This document shows, in pieces, positions 33,816-41,405 of a DNA stretch of 64,000 nt. The notes beneath the pieces are model-generated. The model worked only from the letters and a program-made list of their open reading frames with translations. It had not been told where the DNA came from and did no database searches. Numbering within the stretch: position 1 is the stretch's first letter; every line of letters starts with the position of its first letter. The position numbers and the translations under genes are program-made. Source of the DNA: JBFMDN01 sp040753915 (GTDB lineage: Bacteria; Desulfobacterota; Desulfomonilia; Desulfomonilales; Desulfomonilaceae); the NCBI GenBank assembly GCA_040753915.1, contig JBFMDN010000015.1, forward strand, positions 30,833 through 94,832, in the 5' to 3' direction.

Positions 33816-35090
33816 ATGCACCATTTGGACAGAAATTCCGGTATTCTTCAACCGGAAGAAAAGTTCTCTGCACAGGAGAGGCGGTCGTATCAGGAGGCAT
33901 TCCTTCGTAACGTGACTAGCCATGCTTATGCCGCGGGAACGCCGCTTAGAGCTGCTATGGACGCGGCAGGTCTTCGCCCGGGAGACATTCGGACCATCGA
34001 GGATCTCCAGAAGATCCCGGTGACGAAGAAGACCGACCTGGCAAAGGCCCAGAAGGAGAATCCTCCCTTCGGGGGGTTCCTTACCGTTCCCGTGACGGAT
34101 CTCGTCCGCATTCACCAGTCGCCTGGACCAATTTACGATCCCGTGGGGAAGGTGCCGGATTACTGGCGTTGGAAAACCGCACTCTATGCAGTGGGGTTCA
34201 GACCCGGTGATGTGGTGGTCAACACTTTCGCATACCATCTCACCCCTGCCGGCCACATGTTTGAAGAAGGAGTCTCGGAACTGGGGGCGGCCATCGTGCC
34301 CACCGGGGTTGGGAATACCGAAACTCAGGTGGATATCATGCGCCAATTGAAGGTGACCGGATACATCGGGACCCCGAGCTTCCTGATGGCCATCCTCAAG
34401 AAGGCTGAATCCATGGGGCTCAATCCTCGCGATGATTTCGCGCTCGAAGTGGGGTTCCTTTTGGCGGAAATGCTACCCGAGTCCCTCCGGACCCGGTTCA
34501 AGGAAGAGTATTCTATCATAGGGCGGCAGGCATACGGTACCGCGGACGTCGGGTGCGTCTCGTACGAGTGCCCTCAAACGAACGGCATGCACATTCATTA
34601 CGATGCTATCGTAGAGATTGTCGACCCCGCTACCGGCCAGGTCCTGCCTGAAGGAGAACCTGGGGAGGTAGTCGTGACGCGCAACAACATGATTTATCCC
34701 CTCGTGCGATTCGGTACCGGCGATCTGTCCAGTATAGTGGTCGACTCCTGCCCGTGCGGCCGCGTTTCTCCTCGCCTTACCCGCATTATGGGACGGGTGG
34801 ATCAGCTCACCAAGGTGAAAGGAATGTTCGTGCATCCTTCCCAAGTTCAAAAGGTCTTGGAAGCCCATGCCGTCATCCGGAAAGGAAGGCTGATAGTGGA
34901 TCGGGTTGGCGACCAGGATGTCATGACCCTCGAGGTGGAGCTGACCGAGGCAGCGGCCGAAGATTTCGTTCCTTCGGTAGAACAGACCATCCGCGAGGCC
35001 ATCAAGCTCAAGGGAACGGTGAAGGTTGTGGAAAAGGGGACAATCCCGGATGAGGACAAGGTCATTCACGACATAAGGAAGTGGGATTGA
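33816..35090 (+). CDS. PaaK-like (phenylacetate-CoA ligase family) adenylate-forming enzyme
   Basis: 424 aa, the compact length of PaaK. It retains the PaaK layout: an N-terminal LQKIPVTKKTDL, a central tyrosine-rich GRQAYGTADVGCVSYEC, LVRFGTGDLSSIV, the hinge IMGRVDQLTKVKGMFVHPSQV and a C-terminal Lys region (PDEDKVIHDIRK). The phosphate loop that normally reads SSGTTGKP is HQSPGPIYDPVGK, which is unusual and may change nucleotide handling. ATG 33816 has GGAGG five bases upstream. It is probably co-transcribed with the mutase and would supply its CoA ester, though the acid is unknown. Confidence 0.83.
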   Translation: MHHLDRNSGILQPEEKFSAQERRSYQEAFLRNVTSHAYAAGTPLRAAMDAAGLRPGDIRTIEDLQKIPVTKKTDLAKAQKENPPFGGFLTVPVTDLVRIHQSPGPIYDPVGKVPDYWRWKTALYAVGFRPGDVVVNTFAYHLTPAGHMFEEGVSELGAAIVPTGVGNTETQVDIMRQLKVTGYIGTPSFLMAILKKAESMGLNPRDDFALEVGFLLAEMLPESLRTRFKEEYSIIGRQAYGTADVGCVSYECPQTNGMHIHYDAIVEIVDPATGQVLPEGEPGEVVVTRNNMIYPLVRFGTGDLSSIVVDSCPCGRVSPRLTRIMGRVDQLTKVKGMFVHPSQVQKVLEAHAVIRKGRLIVDRVGDQDVMTLEVELTEAAAEDFVPSVEQTIREAIKLKGTVKVVEKGTIPDEDKVIHDIRKWD

Positions 35091-35134
35091 TCGGAGAACA
35101 AGGGCCTAAACACCGCCTGTCTTTCTGGTGGGAG

Positions 35135-35180
35135 AACGAGCTGAGGGCTCTGTGTTGCAAGAGCCTGCCCTCAGCTCGTT
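35135..35180. terminator. Long hairpin between converging genes
   Basis: A perfect 14-bp stem (AACGAGCTGAGGGC with GCCCTCAGCTCGTT) and an 18-base loop, between the PaaK-like gene and fmdB-like gene. No T-tract on either side; its place suggests a bidirectional end structure. Confidence 0.6.
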
Positions 35181-35250
35181 AAGCGAGAAGCTTTGTCACT
35201 TGCTCAGAGCATCACCGGAAACTGCCGCAGACCGCGGCCTTCGGTTATGC

Positions 35251-35451
35251 TCAGGAAAATCCACCACTTTGGCCCGACCCGCAGGACGATGCCAAAGCCT
35301 TATCCGTGCCGGTGGATGCGAAGACGGAAAAAAGCTTGCGGGTCTCTTCAGAACTACATGCGGGGCACTTCACTTTGTCGGTGTCCGAACCGAAGACGAT
35401 GCGCTCAAATTCTTTCCCGCATTTTTCACAGACAAATTCGTAGATGGGCAT
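35251..35451 (-). CDS. FmdB-family zinc-ribbon protein
   Basis: 66 aa. N-terminal MPIYEFVCEKCGKEFERIV with the second pair CPAC in VKCPACSSE forms the CxxC...CxxC zinc ribbon typical of FmdB-type putative regulators. The tail is Ser/Gly-rich with one more Cys. GGAGG ribosome site. It begins 9 bases after the selenoprotein gene, so both share one transcript; the pairing suggests metal or iron-sulfur metabolism. Confidence 0.88.
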   Translation of the reverse strand: MPIYEFVCEKCGKEFERIVFGSDTDKVKCPACSSEETRKLFSVFASTGTDKALASSCGSGQSGGFS

Positions 35452-35460
35452 CGGGACCTC

Positions 35461-35751
35461 CTAGGAGCCGCAGCCGCCGGCCTGCATCCCCTGGAGCTCG
35501 GCAGCGGGCCCAAAGACGGTGGACCGTATGCTAACTCCCCCGTACTGCTTGATAACCTTCATCGCAAACGGATCAATGGCGAGAGAAATATCGTCGATTT
35601 CGTACCGTTCGTCTCCGTCTCTCGGCTCGTCCAGAGCCAGCCCCATATTGGGACCGCCTCAGCCATAACCGCCGAAGAAGACTCTCAGAACCTTGTCTTC
35701 TCCAATTTTGTCTTTGAAGAAGCTTTTGCTTTCGGCATCAATGGTGACCAT
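35461..35751 (-). CDS. HesB/IscA-like selenoprotein (in-frame UGA read as selenocysteine)
   Basis: 96 residues if the TGA at 35661-35659 is read through. Upstream 30 codons (MVTIDAESKSFFKDKIGEDK, then VLRVFFGGYG) and downstream 65 codons (GGPNMGLALDEP...) join in frame into a complete HesB-like fold, with Sec31 at the place of the first conserved Cys of the A-type carrier family. The C-terminal GGCGS pair is retained. Strong GAGGAGG ribosome site before ATG 35751 and an excellent promoter upstream. A hairpin with a G-containing loop lies 20 bases after the UGA. Known precedent: HesB-like selenoproteins occur in Deltaproteobacteria. The function is probably Fe-S or redox related. Confidence 0.87.
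35624..35661 (-). promoter_or_regulatory. UGA codon and bacterial SECIS-like hairpin
   Basis: Minus strand: UGA at 35661-35659, 20 bases, then GGCTC-TGGAC-GAGCC (35638-35624). The 5-bp stem and the loop with G at its second position, about 27 bases from the UGA, fit the SelB-binding geometry of bacterial SECIS elements. Confidence 0.72.
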
Positions 35752-35782
35752 GGCACCCTCCTCGGTAACTGTCTAGAGATTA

Positions 35783-35811
35783 AATATATACATATATAGT
35801 TATATTGTCAA
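35783..35811 (-). promoter_or_regulatory. Strong promoter of the selenoprotein-fmdB operon
   Basis: Minus strand: TTGACA (35811-35806), 17-base spacer, TATATT (35788-35783), in a very AT-rich stretch; about 32 bases before the start codon. Confidence 0.75.
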
Positions 35812-35925
35812 GCCTGGCCGCCAGCCTCATTTCACCGGGCAAAATAGAGAACCGGGGGGACACGCCGGCTGTGCCGCTTGATCCTTCCCCCCATCCGGAC
35901 CGGACGGGATCCTCGCCTTAAGCGG

Positions 35926-35991
35926 TCAGGCACATGACGACAGCGCTCCAATGGCTGCAATCAGGAGAATTAGGAATAAGAGCCGCTTCAT
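35926..35991 (-). CDS. 21-residue lipopeptide (lipobox at the extreme C-terminus)
   Basis: MKRLLFLILLIAAIG followed by ALSSCA and stop. A basic start, a hydrophobic core and an LSSC lipobox form a complete lipoprotein signal; processing by signal peptidase II would leave only Cys-Ala with lipid. AGGAGG lies 6 bases before the ATG. It is 61 bases downstream of the thioredoxin-like gene on the same strand. It may be a genuine micro-lipoprotein, or the start of a longer gene ended by mutation. Confidence 0.5.
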   Translation of the reverse strand: MKRLLFLILLIAAIGALSSCA

Positions 35992-36052
35992 GAACAACCT
36001 CCTGCCGTACGTGTTCCGGTCCGTCGTATCATTTGTGCCAGGCGAAAGAACC

Positions 36053-36613
36053 TCAGAAATACTTGTTGACCAAGTCTTTGATCTTCTTCCATTCCTCCTG
36101 AACAGTCGGAGGGCGACCCTTTCGCTCGCAATCCGCGCACGGGGCCCCTTCAGCGTCTCTGTTAGCTGAAGGATGTTGCGCAGGGCCGGGAATCGGGTCC
36201 GAGCCCAGGTAGGGTAGGGACGATCCCCCCGAGCGCGACAAGTTCCGCACAATTTTCTCGAGTCTCGCTGATACTTCTCGCTCCCCGATCAGAATGGATT
36301 CACCGACCATAACGAGGGGGACCGCAAAGGCGCCCCTTGCGTGTATTTCCTCTAGACGCCGGTATAACCCGTAATGCTCGGGATTGTCGATGTCAAAGGA
36401 CTTCAGCCGGACCGGATACGATTTCTTGAGGGCATCGAGAAACTCACGGACAGGCTGACAGTTCGGACACCCCTTTGAAAAGAAAAAAACGACCCATACC
36501 GGCTTCCGCTTGCTAGCGCCCGAGGCCGAGCTCTCAGGATGATCCCAGCCGTGCCCGACAACAACGACGATGATCATGACTACCAGCGCCAGCCTTCTTC
36601 CCAAGACACTCAT
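36053..36613 (-). CDS. Exported thioredoxin-like protein with CPNC site
   Basis: 186 aa. An N-terminal hydrophobic signal or anchor (LALVVMIIVVVVGHG) leads to a thioredoxin-fold domain with FFSKGCPNCQPVREFLD (redox pair at about residues 49-52) and a cis-Pro in AFAVPLVMVG. A C-terminal extension of ~50 residues has a further CADC pair. The role is likely periplasmic disulfide exchange or metal handling. Start site weak; ATG 36613 chosen. Confidence 0.75.
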   Translation of the reverse strand: MSVLGRRLALVVMIIVVVVGHGWDHPESSASGASKRKPVWVVFFFSKGCPNCQPVREFLDALKKSYPVRLKSFDIDNPEHYGLYRRLEEIHARGAFAVPLVMVGESILIGEREVSARLEKIVRNLSRSGGSSLPYLGSDPIPGPAQHPSANRDAEGAPCADCERKGRPPTVQEEWKKIKDLVNKYF

Positions 36614-36720
36614 GTCACGAAATCCCTCGAATCAGGTACATGCAGACCACCTTGTGTCGCTCCCCTTCCCGTGACACAAGGGGGCGGCGAGCTCGCGTGA
36701 CTGCTGCGAGCAGTGAGAAT

Positions 36721-37071
36721 TCACGAAGACAAGAGCCTAATCTTTGAGGGAATCGGGTAATAGATGTCCACATTTCGATGAGTTCTAAAGCCGCACGCTT
36801 CACGCTGAATGAGGAGCCACCTGAGAGCATCCTCTGCCTTGTCAACCCAGGCGTTATATTCCATAATCGACGCGTTCACCAGAGTCAAGGATGGCATGTC
36901 AGTCCGCGCGTCGCCATGCTTGAACTGATCTATGAGGAGCTCGGCCTTGTGACGGGCCTCCCGCGCCCTCTCGAGAATGTCGTCGAGCTTGAGCCCCGTG
37001 CTTCCGAGGCTTTCAGCCATTTCCTTGACAATGTCGATTTCCTGGTTTGCGGTATCCCTGAATATTCCCAT
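36721..37071 (-). CDS. Small helical cytoplasmic protein, unknown
   Basis: 116 aa, no signal peptide. Mostly amphipathic helices (EIDIVKEMAESLGS, ILERAREARHKAELLIDQF, WVDKAEDALRWLL). Ribosome site GGAGAAG. No family recognised. It is divergent from the exported protein gene at 37314. Confidence 0.6.
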   Translation of the reverse strand: MGIFRDTANQEIDIVKEMAESLGSTGLKLDDILERAREARHKAELLIDQFKHGDARTDMPSLTLVNASIMEYNAWVDKAEDALRWLLIQREACGFRTHRNVDIYYPIPSKIRLLSS

Positions 37072-37197
37072 GAATCTTCTCCATTAGAAGCTGATAGCAT
37101 AAGGGTATGGAGAAGACAAGTTTCGGTGCTGTGCTTCTATCTCCTGGGAAAAAACGGTTTAAAGGCAGGGAACCAGGGATATTTTCTTAGAATTAAC

Positions 37198-37226
37198 TTG
37201 ACATTTTAAATATAAGCTACTATGTT
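37198..37226 (+). promoter_or_regulatory. Promoter of the duplicated-domain exported protein
   Basis: TTGACA (37198-37203), 17-base spacer, TATGTT (37221-37226), in an AT-rich stretch 88 bases before the start. Confidence 0.7.
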
Positions 37227-37313
37227 CAGGGCACTTTGAGCTACTGGAATTGCGGAGATCCCGTGACGTCGCCCCTCAGACCAGAAATTACCACCCCCTC
37301 GCAGGAGGTCCCC

Positions 37314-38126
37314 ATGTTCGGGAGGTATCACGTTTCAGCCAGGGTTGCAGCCGTGTGTGCAACTCTCATATTGTCGAGTCTGATTGCAGTTCCTGCAGAC
37401 GCATACCGGGTCTGCACCTTCAAGGGGGTCGTCGTCGACCATGGTTGGCGTACGATGACCGTGAAGTCGGGAACGCAATGTGCAGAAGTGAACGTCGGGT
37501 GGAGGACGAAGTACATCCCCAACCGGAGGCCATGCCTGGGAGAGCGGGTGGCGGTGGATTTCCTCCTGGAAGACGGCTACATGAAGGCTACCAAGGTGGT
37601 CAGTCTGTCACCGCTACCTCCGTCAGTGCAATGCTACCCGCCTGCGCCGCCGAGCTCCGCGGTGTGCCGCGATGTGGGAGACGACCGTGCAGCCCCAGAA
37701 TCGTGCGTTCCTCCACGGCCGATCTGCTCCACCACTCCTCCTGCGCACGTGACAAGCCGGTGGAGCCCGAGAGAACCGGCGCCCAAAGTGACGAAGCCTG
37801 AAAGGAAGCCCAAGAAAGAGGTGAAAGTCACTAAGCCGCCGGAACCGGAGCCTGAACCTGAGAAAGAGAAGCCTGGCGTGACGGAGGAGAAGAAGCCGTA
37901 TCCTGGCGAAAAGACCATTGTGGGAGAGGTGGTTGCGTCCTCGCCTCAAAGCCTTTCCCTCAGAGTCATGGAAGAGGGACAGGCTGCGGAGCTCGTCAAT
38001 GTGAAGGTGGGACTGAAGACCAAGTTCATACCCTTTCGTAGGCCAGCGGTAGGGGAAAGGGTGCAGGTTGACTACAGGCAGGAAAATGGGGACAAGTTCG
38101 GATACACCGTGAGGGTTGTGCAGTAG
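37314..38126 (+). CDS. Exported protein with two copies of an unnamed beta domain
   Basis: 270 aa. Signal peptide (MFGRYHVSARVAAVCATLIL...ADAYR). Copy one spans about residues 31-100 and holds RTKYIPNRRPCLGERVAVDF; copy two spans about 200-270 and holds KTKFIPFRRPAVGERVQVDY. Between them lies a ~90-residue linker rich in Pro, Lys and Glu (for example PPEPEPEPEKEKPG), probably spanning part of the envelope. The copies look like small OB/SH3-type barrels. A third copy is the protein at 48559. Strong AGGAGG ribosome site; in-frame frames upstream are not needed. Function unknown. Confidence 0.72.
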   Translation: MFGRYHVSARVAAVCATLILSSLIAVPADAYRVCTFKGVVVDHGWRTMTVKSGTQCAEVNVGWRTKYIPNRRPCLGERVAVDFLLEDGYMKATKVVSLSPLPPSVQCYPPAPPSSAVCRDVGDDRAAPESCVPPRPICSTTPPAHVTSRWSPREPAPKVTKPERKPKKEVKVTKPPEPEPEPEKEKPGVTEEKKPYPGEKTIVGEVVASSPQSLSLRVMEEGQAAELVNVKVGLKTKFIPFRRPAVGERVQVDYRQENGDKFGYTVRVVQ

Positions 38127-38162
38127 CCCAAACAGCTCCCGGTCTGTCGGTAAGGATGGTTG

Positions 38163-38214
38163 AAAAGCCGGTTGAGGCACCCAAATGGTGGGCGCGGCCA
38201 ACCGGCTTTTGTTT
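38163..38214. terminator. Bidirectional intrinsic terminator
   Basis: A perfect 12-bp stem AAAAGCCGGTTG/CAACCGGCTTTT followed by GTTT on the plus strand, and A/T-symmetric on the minus strand. It separates two converging genes. Confidence 0.85.
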
Positions 38215-38245
38215 GATCTGGCTTCCCGAAGATGGGACTGAACGA

Positions 38246-38773
38246 TCAGTCAGCGGTTGTTTGAGATAGATCCCGGCGGACCTTGTTGAGAAAAGCCTTG
38301 TAGAGTTGTTCGAGCTCTGTTTGTTCGTCCGCGCTGGCCTGTTCGAATCCCACCAAGAAGTAGTAGATGGCCCGGTCGAAAAACAAGGCGGTCCTGTTGT
38401 TCAGAGCGACGATGGATCTCACGTCAAAGGGTTGACCTGCGAAATTGCTCTCCTGAAAAAAGAGCCAAATGTGCCGTTTGAGTAAGATGAAAGCACGTAC
38501 TATCTCTGAATAACTCAGGTTGAGATCGCGACAGTGAATGCCGAATCGCACATATTTGTCTGCTATTTCCTCGACGTCCGTCTTTCGGTCTATGTTCTTG
38601 GTGAACTCCGGGACCACGCTGTCGGCAAGGTCCTCGAGGATCTTTAACCCCAGGTGGTAGTGAGAAAGGATTTCTCGCTTCTCGTACGTGTCCTGGATGA
38701 AGGCTTCTTTGATTTCCTCATGGAAGCGTTCGATAAACTTGGCGAACTCGAGCTCAAAGGTACGAGTTTCCAT
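38246..38773 (-). CDS. Stand-alone RsbRD-N/globin-sensor-like helical protein
   Basis: 175 aa, all helical, no signal. The pattern (FIERFHEEIKEAFIQDTYEKRE, SYSEIVRAFILLKRHIWLFF, NRTALFFDRAIYYFLVGFEQ) resembles the RsbRD N-terminal sensor domain that precedes histidine kinases and stressosome proteins. Here no output domain follows, so it may act in trans. Strong GAGGAGG ribosome site. Monocistronic, ended by the bidirectional terminator. Confidence 0.6.
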   Translation of the reverse strand: METRTFELEFAKFIERFHEEIKEAFIQDTYEKREILSHYHLGLKILEDLADSVVPEFTKNIDRKTDVEEIADKYVRFGIHCRDLNLSYSEIVRAFILLKRHIWLFFQESNFAGQPFDVRSIVALNNRTALFFDRAIYYFLVGFEQASADEQTELEQLYKAFLNKVRRDLSQTTAD

Positions 38774-38976
38774 GGGGCCTCCTCAACGGGTCAGGACCGC
38801 TGGTGTTCGGTCATGGAACAATGCGCGGACCCCACGGCTGGCGCGCCGGGGTGCCACGCAGGTTAGCTTGCGCCGCTGTCGATGTCAACCGACTAAAGTT
38901 TCCCGTCAGACCGTTGCATTGGCTTCGTTGGGGCCTCGCCCGAGTGATTGCTGTTTCCTGTCCTCCACAGGGGCTG

Positions 38977-39945
38977 CTAACCATGGCAATCCCGTTCCCA
39001 CACGAACGGGTCTTGACGAGAGAAGTCTGGCACGCCCAGATCGGGTGACTCCAGGTCCTGGACGAAAGCGTTTTCGAAGCCCATCTCCCAGGCCAAGTCT
39101 ACTGCGCGGTCATACTCATCGCTGGTGATTCTCCTGTGCAGGGGAGGGAACTCATGAGCCTTGTGGAGCGGCGCGTACTGGGCCATCAGAGATAATGTCA
39201 CTGTTTTCGGCAGGTTCTCGGCTATCCACCGGAGAACCCGGTCTGTGCCTGCAACGTTTTCCGGGAGCACGAGATGTCTGAGAATGAGGCCACGAACCCC
39301 TCGCCCCTCAGTGTCCACCACGAGGTTCCCCACTTGCGCGTGCATTGCTCGGATTGCGGACGAGGACACGCGCACGTACTCGTCGACCTCGGAGTACGCG
39401 CGAGCCATGCGGTCGTCGGCATACTTCATGTCGGGCAGGTACACATCCACGACTCCCTCGAGCAGGGCAAGTGTATCGAGAGACTCGTACCCATTGGAGT
39501 TATACACCACAGGGAGGTGCATGCCCCTGTCCACAGCAATTGCCAGGGCCTCCAGAAAGCCCGGCAGGTGGTGAGAAGGAGAGACAGGCTCGATGGTGGA
39601 GCATCCTTGATGCTGAAGATCTAGGATGCAGTCAGCCAACGTCTCGGGGGAGATGCTTCGACCTATCGGACCCTGGCTGATTTGGTGATTCTGACAATAA
39701 ACGCAGCGAAGATTGCATCGGGAGAAAAAGATGGTGCCTGCCCCTTTTCCTGTGCAAAGCGGCGGCTCTTCTCCCAGGTGGGCCAAGATCGCTGCTACGG
39801 CGGGGTCCGAATTCGCTCCACAGTATCCAGCCTCTCCTGAGCTCCGCATAACGCGACATTCTCGGGGGCATAATCGGCAGGGGGCGGACAATCTCCGGGC
39901 TTCACGCGCTCGTCTACGGATCTCTTGTGCATCGATGGTAGGCAA
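38977..39945 (-). CDS. Radical SAM protein, PflA-like (COG1313 type)
   Basis: 322 aa. The [4Fe-4S]-SAM site is CNLRCVYCQN; an N-terminal cysteine cluster CRLCPRECRV...GYCGA precedes it, as in the PflX/COG1313 group. It likely activates or modifies another protein through a 5'-deoxyadenosyl radical; the target is unknown. TTG start at 39945 with AGGAA 7 bases upstream; no in-frame ATG fits. Isolated gene. Confidence 0.87.
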   Translation of the reverse strand: MPTIDAQEIRRRAREARRLSAPCRLCPRECRVMRSSGEAGYCGANSDPAVAAILAHLGEEPPLCTGKGAGTIFFSRCNLRCVYCQNHQISQGPIGRSISPETLADCILDLQHQGCSTIEPVSPSHHLPGFLEALAIAVDRGMHLPVVYNSNGYESLDTLALLEGVVDVYLPDMKYADDRMARAYSEVDEYVRVSSSAIRAMHAQVGNLVVDTEGRGVRGLILRHLVLPENVAGTDRVLRWIAENLPKTVTLSLMAQYAPLHKAHEFPPLHRRITSDEYDRAVDLAWEMGFENAFVQDLESPDLGVPDFSRQDPFVWERDCHG

Positions 39946-40227
39946 TCGACAATTCCTGTAGGCGTGTGGAATTCACGCCGCGTGGGTTTTTCAATACATT
40001 ATGTCACGAATCCCCAGACACGGGCAACCGGTGGCTTGACAGGCGAAGTTGAAAAGGGGGTTCTCCTCCATCTTCATCCGGTGCCTGGCTTGGCACGGGC
40101 GATTATCGGTACCATACTCATAACGAGGATTGCCCTCGGAGCTCGGGACTCTCTCGAGTGAACCAGGTGAACGTCTGCAACCGGTCGGACCGCAGATGAG
40201 TCATCGTGAAAAGAAAGCAAACATACC

Positions 40228-40932
40228 ATGACTCGGTCAATTGGTGCCATATTGTTCGGTCTGGCACTGTTGTTGTACGCTCAGCTTACCATGGCTGGCA
40301 TGGATTACCTGAGTGGGCTGAGTGAAGAATCTGCCATAGCTGTCGACAACGCGGCGGGAGAGGTCCGTCTGCTGGCGGTTCTTCAGCCGAAGGCATTCGG
40401 GAAAGGCTGGTTTACACAGCTTCCCGGGCACCATGCCGTCACGTGGAAAGGGGGAAAAAAGGGCGGAGAGGCGCTCCTGTCAACCTTTGCCAGCGATTCG
40501 GCAGTGTACGACGCTTTGATAGGGCTCGGCGCGGTACCCGGAGACAATCTTTCGCAGGCCGTTTGGGAAGAGCGTAAGAATCCGAGAAGCAAAGCGCCAG
40601 ACTCCATCGTGGAGGGCACTCCTATGGATGTCTTGGTCTGGTGGCAGGGATTGAATACGCCAATTCCTTTGTCGAGCCTCATGTTGGACCCGGGTGGGAA
40701 AGGGGTTGATCTCCGGTTCGGCGGTCACATGGCTCTTGTCCCCCTATGGAGGTCAGGTTGCATCGTGTGTATGCAGAGCTGCCCGGGCGGCAGGATCAGT
40801 AACCGGGCATACTCCATCCGTGACTACGTTGAAGGACGGGCAACGTTTACCGTCAACGATTCCGTCGTGCCCGAGGGAGACAGGCGCGCCGTAGTGATCA
40901 TACGGGTGAAAGATCCTGTGTCCTCGAGATAA
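40228..40932 (+). CDS. Exported YdjY-like protein
   Basis: 234 aa. Signal peptide (SIGAILFGLALLLYAQLTMAG) followed by a domain with HHAVTWKGGKKGGEALLSTF, ALIGLGAVPGDNL, VLVWWQG and SGCIVCMQSCPGGRISN. The layout resembles the YdjY family of periplasmic proteins; the CIVCMQSC cysteines could bind a metal or cluster. The ribosome site is weak. Function not known; family call tentative. Confidence 0.62.
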   Translation: MTRSIGAILFGLALLLYAQLTMAGMDYLSGLSEESAIAVDNAAGEVRLLAVLQPKAFGKGWFTQLPGHHAVTWKGGKKGGEALLSTFASDSAVYDALIGLGAVPGDNLSQAVWEERKNPRSKAPDSIVEGTPMDVLVWWQGLNTPIPLSSLMLDPGGKGVDLRFGGHMALVPLWRSGCIVCMQSCPGGRISNRAYSIRDYVEGRATFTVNDSVVPEGDRRAVVIIRVKDPVSSR

Positions 40933-40970
40933 TTTCAGCAGCCTGCCCTTCTCTGCACAGGGCTGAAGCG

Positions 40971-40990
40971 AATACGCAACCGCATTTACC
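40971..40990 (+). repeat. Degenerate copy of the dispersed TACG-ACCGTA repeat
   Basis: AATACGCAACCGCATTTACC matches the first 20 bases of the repeat family seen at 48880, 48981, 49412 and 63383. Confidence 0.45.
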
Positions 40991-41338
40991 TGTCTCTCTT
41001 GATTACCAGCGAGACGCCGGCGCTAAGAAGACGGGAGCAGGGCAGCTCGTGGCCGCCATCAATGAGTCCAGCGAAACTCGGAATTCTACTCGATTCCGGC
41101 GCACGCTAGGGCCTGTGAGGGGGCGGCCGGATAACGGGCCGACCTGCCTCAATTGGCTGCGACATCATTGATGTTTGTGCAATCGTCTGCGTCGTAACCG
41201 GATCGTGGATTGAGCCGACAGGAACGGAGGCTTGTGAACCCGGCGGACACGTACGTGTCAAGGACGGATCGCGGCTGAAGGCCCTCCAGATAGGCCCTTC
41301 GAGTTTAGACGAATGATCCGCACGATTCTTCCCCGGGG

Positions 41339-41370
41339 TTGACGACGCGGAAGTCCGGAAGGTATATAAT
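41339..41370 (+). promoter_or_regulatory. proS promoter
   Basis: A perfect TATAAT (41365-41370) inside GGTATATAAT. TTGACG (41339) is 17 bases from the overlapping GTATAT, or 20 from TATAAT. About 35 bases before the start codon. Confidence 0.5.
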
Positions 41371-41405
41371 CGGGATTCCGTAAGATCGGTGAGGAGCCGG
41401 CACAC

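Larger units (their letters stand above)
40933..41405. other. Intergenic region upstream of proS
   Basis: 473 bases with no gene supported. It holds a degenerate copy of the dispersed repeat (40971-40990) and the proS promoter near its right end. Confidence 0.5.

Noticed and set aside
32791..33900. 369-codon minus-strand frame opposite the mutase
   Set aside because: It mirrors a strongly conserved enzyme gene; codon bias in GC-rich third positions leaves the opposite strand open. No motif or ribosome site.
35461..35646. Reading the HesB C-terminal part as a separate 61-residue protein or as a frameshifted pseudogene
   Set aside because: No frameshift is needed; the TGA is in frame, the upstream half has a strong ribosome site, the internal ATG does not, and a SECIS-like hairpin follows.
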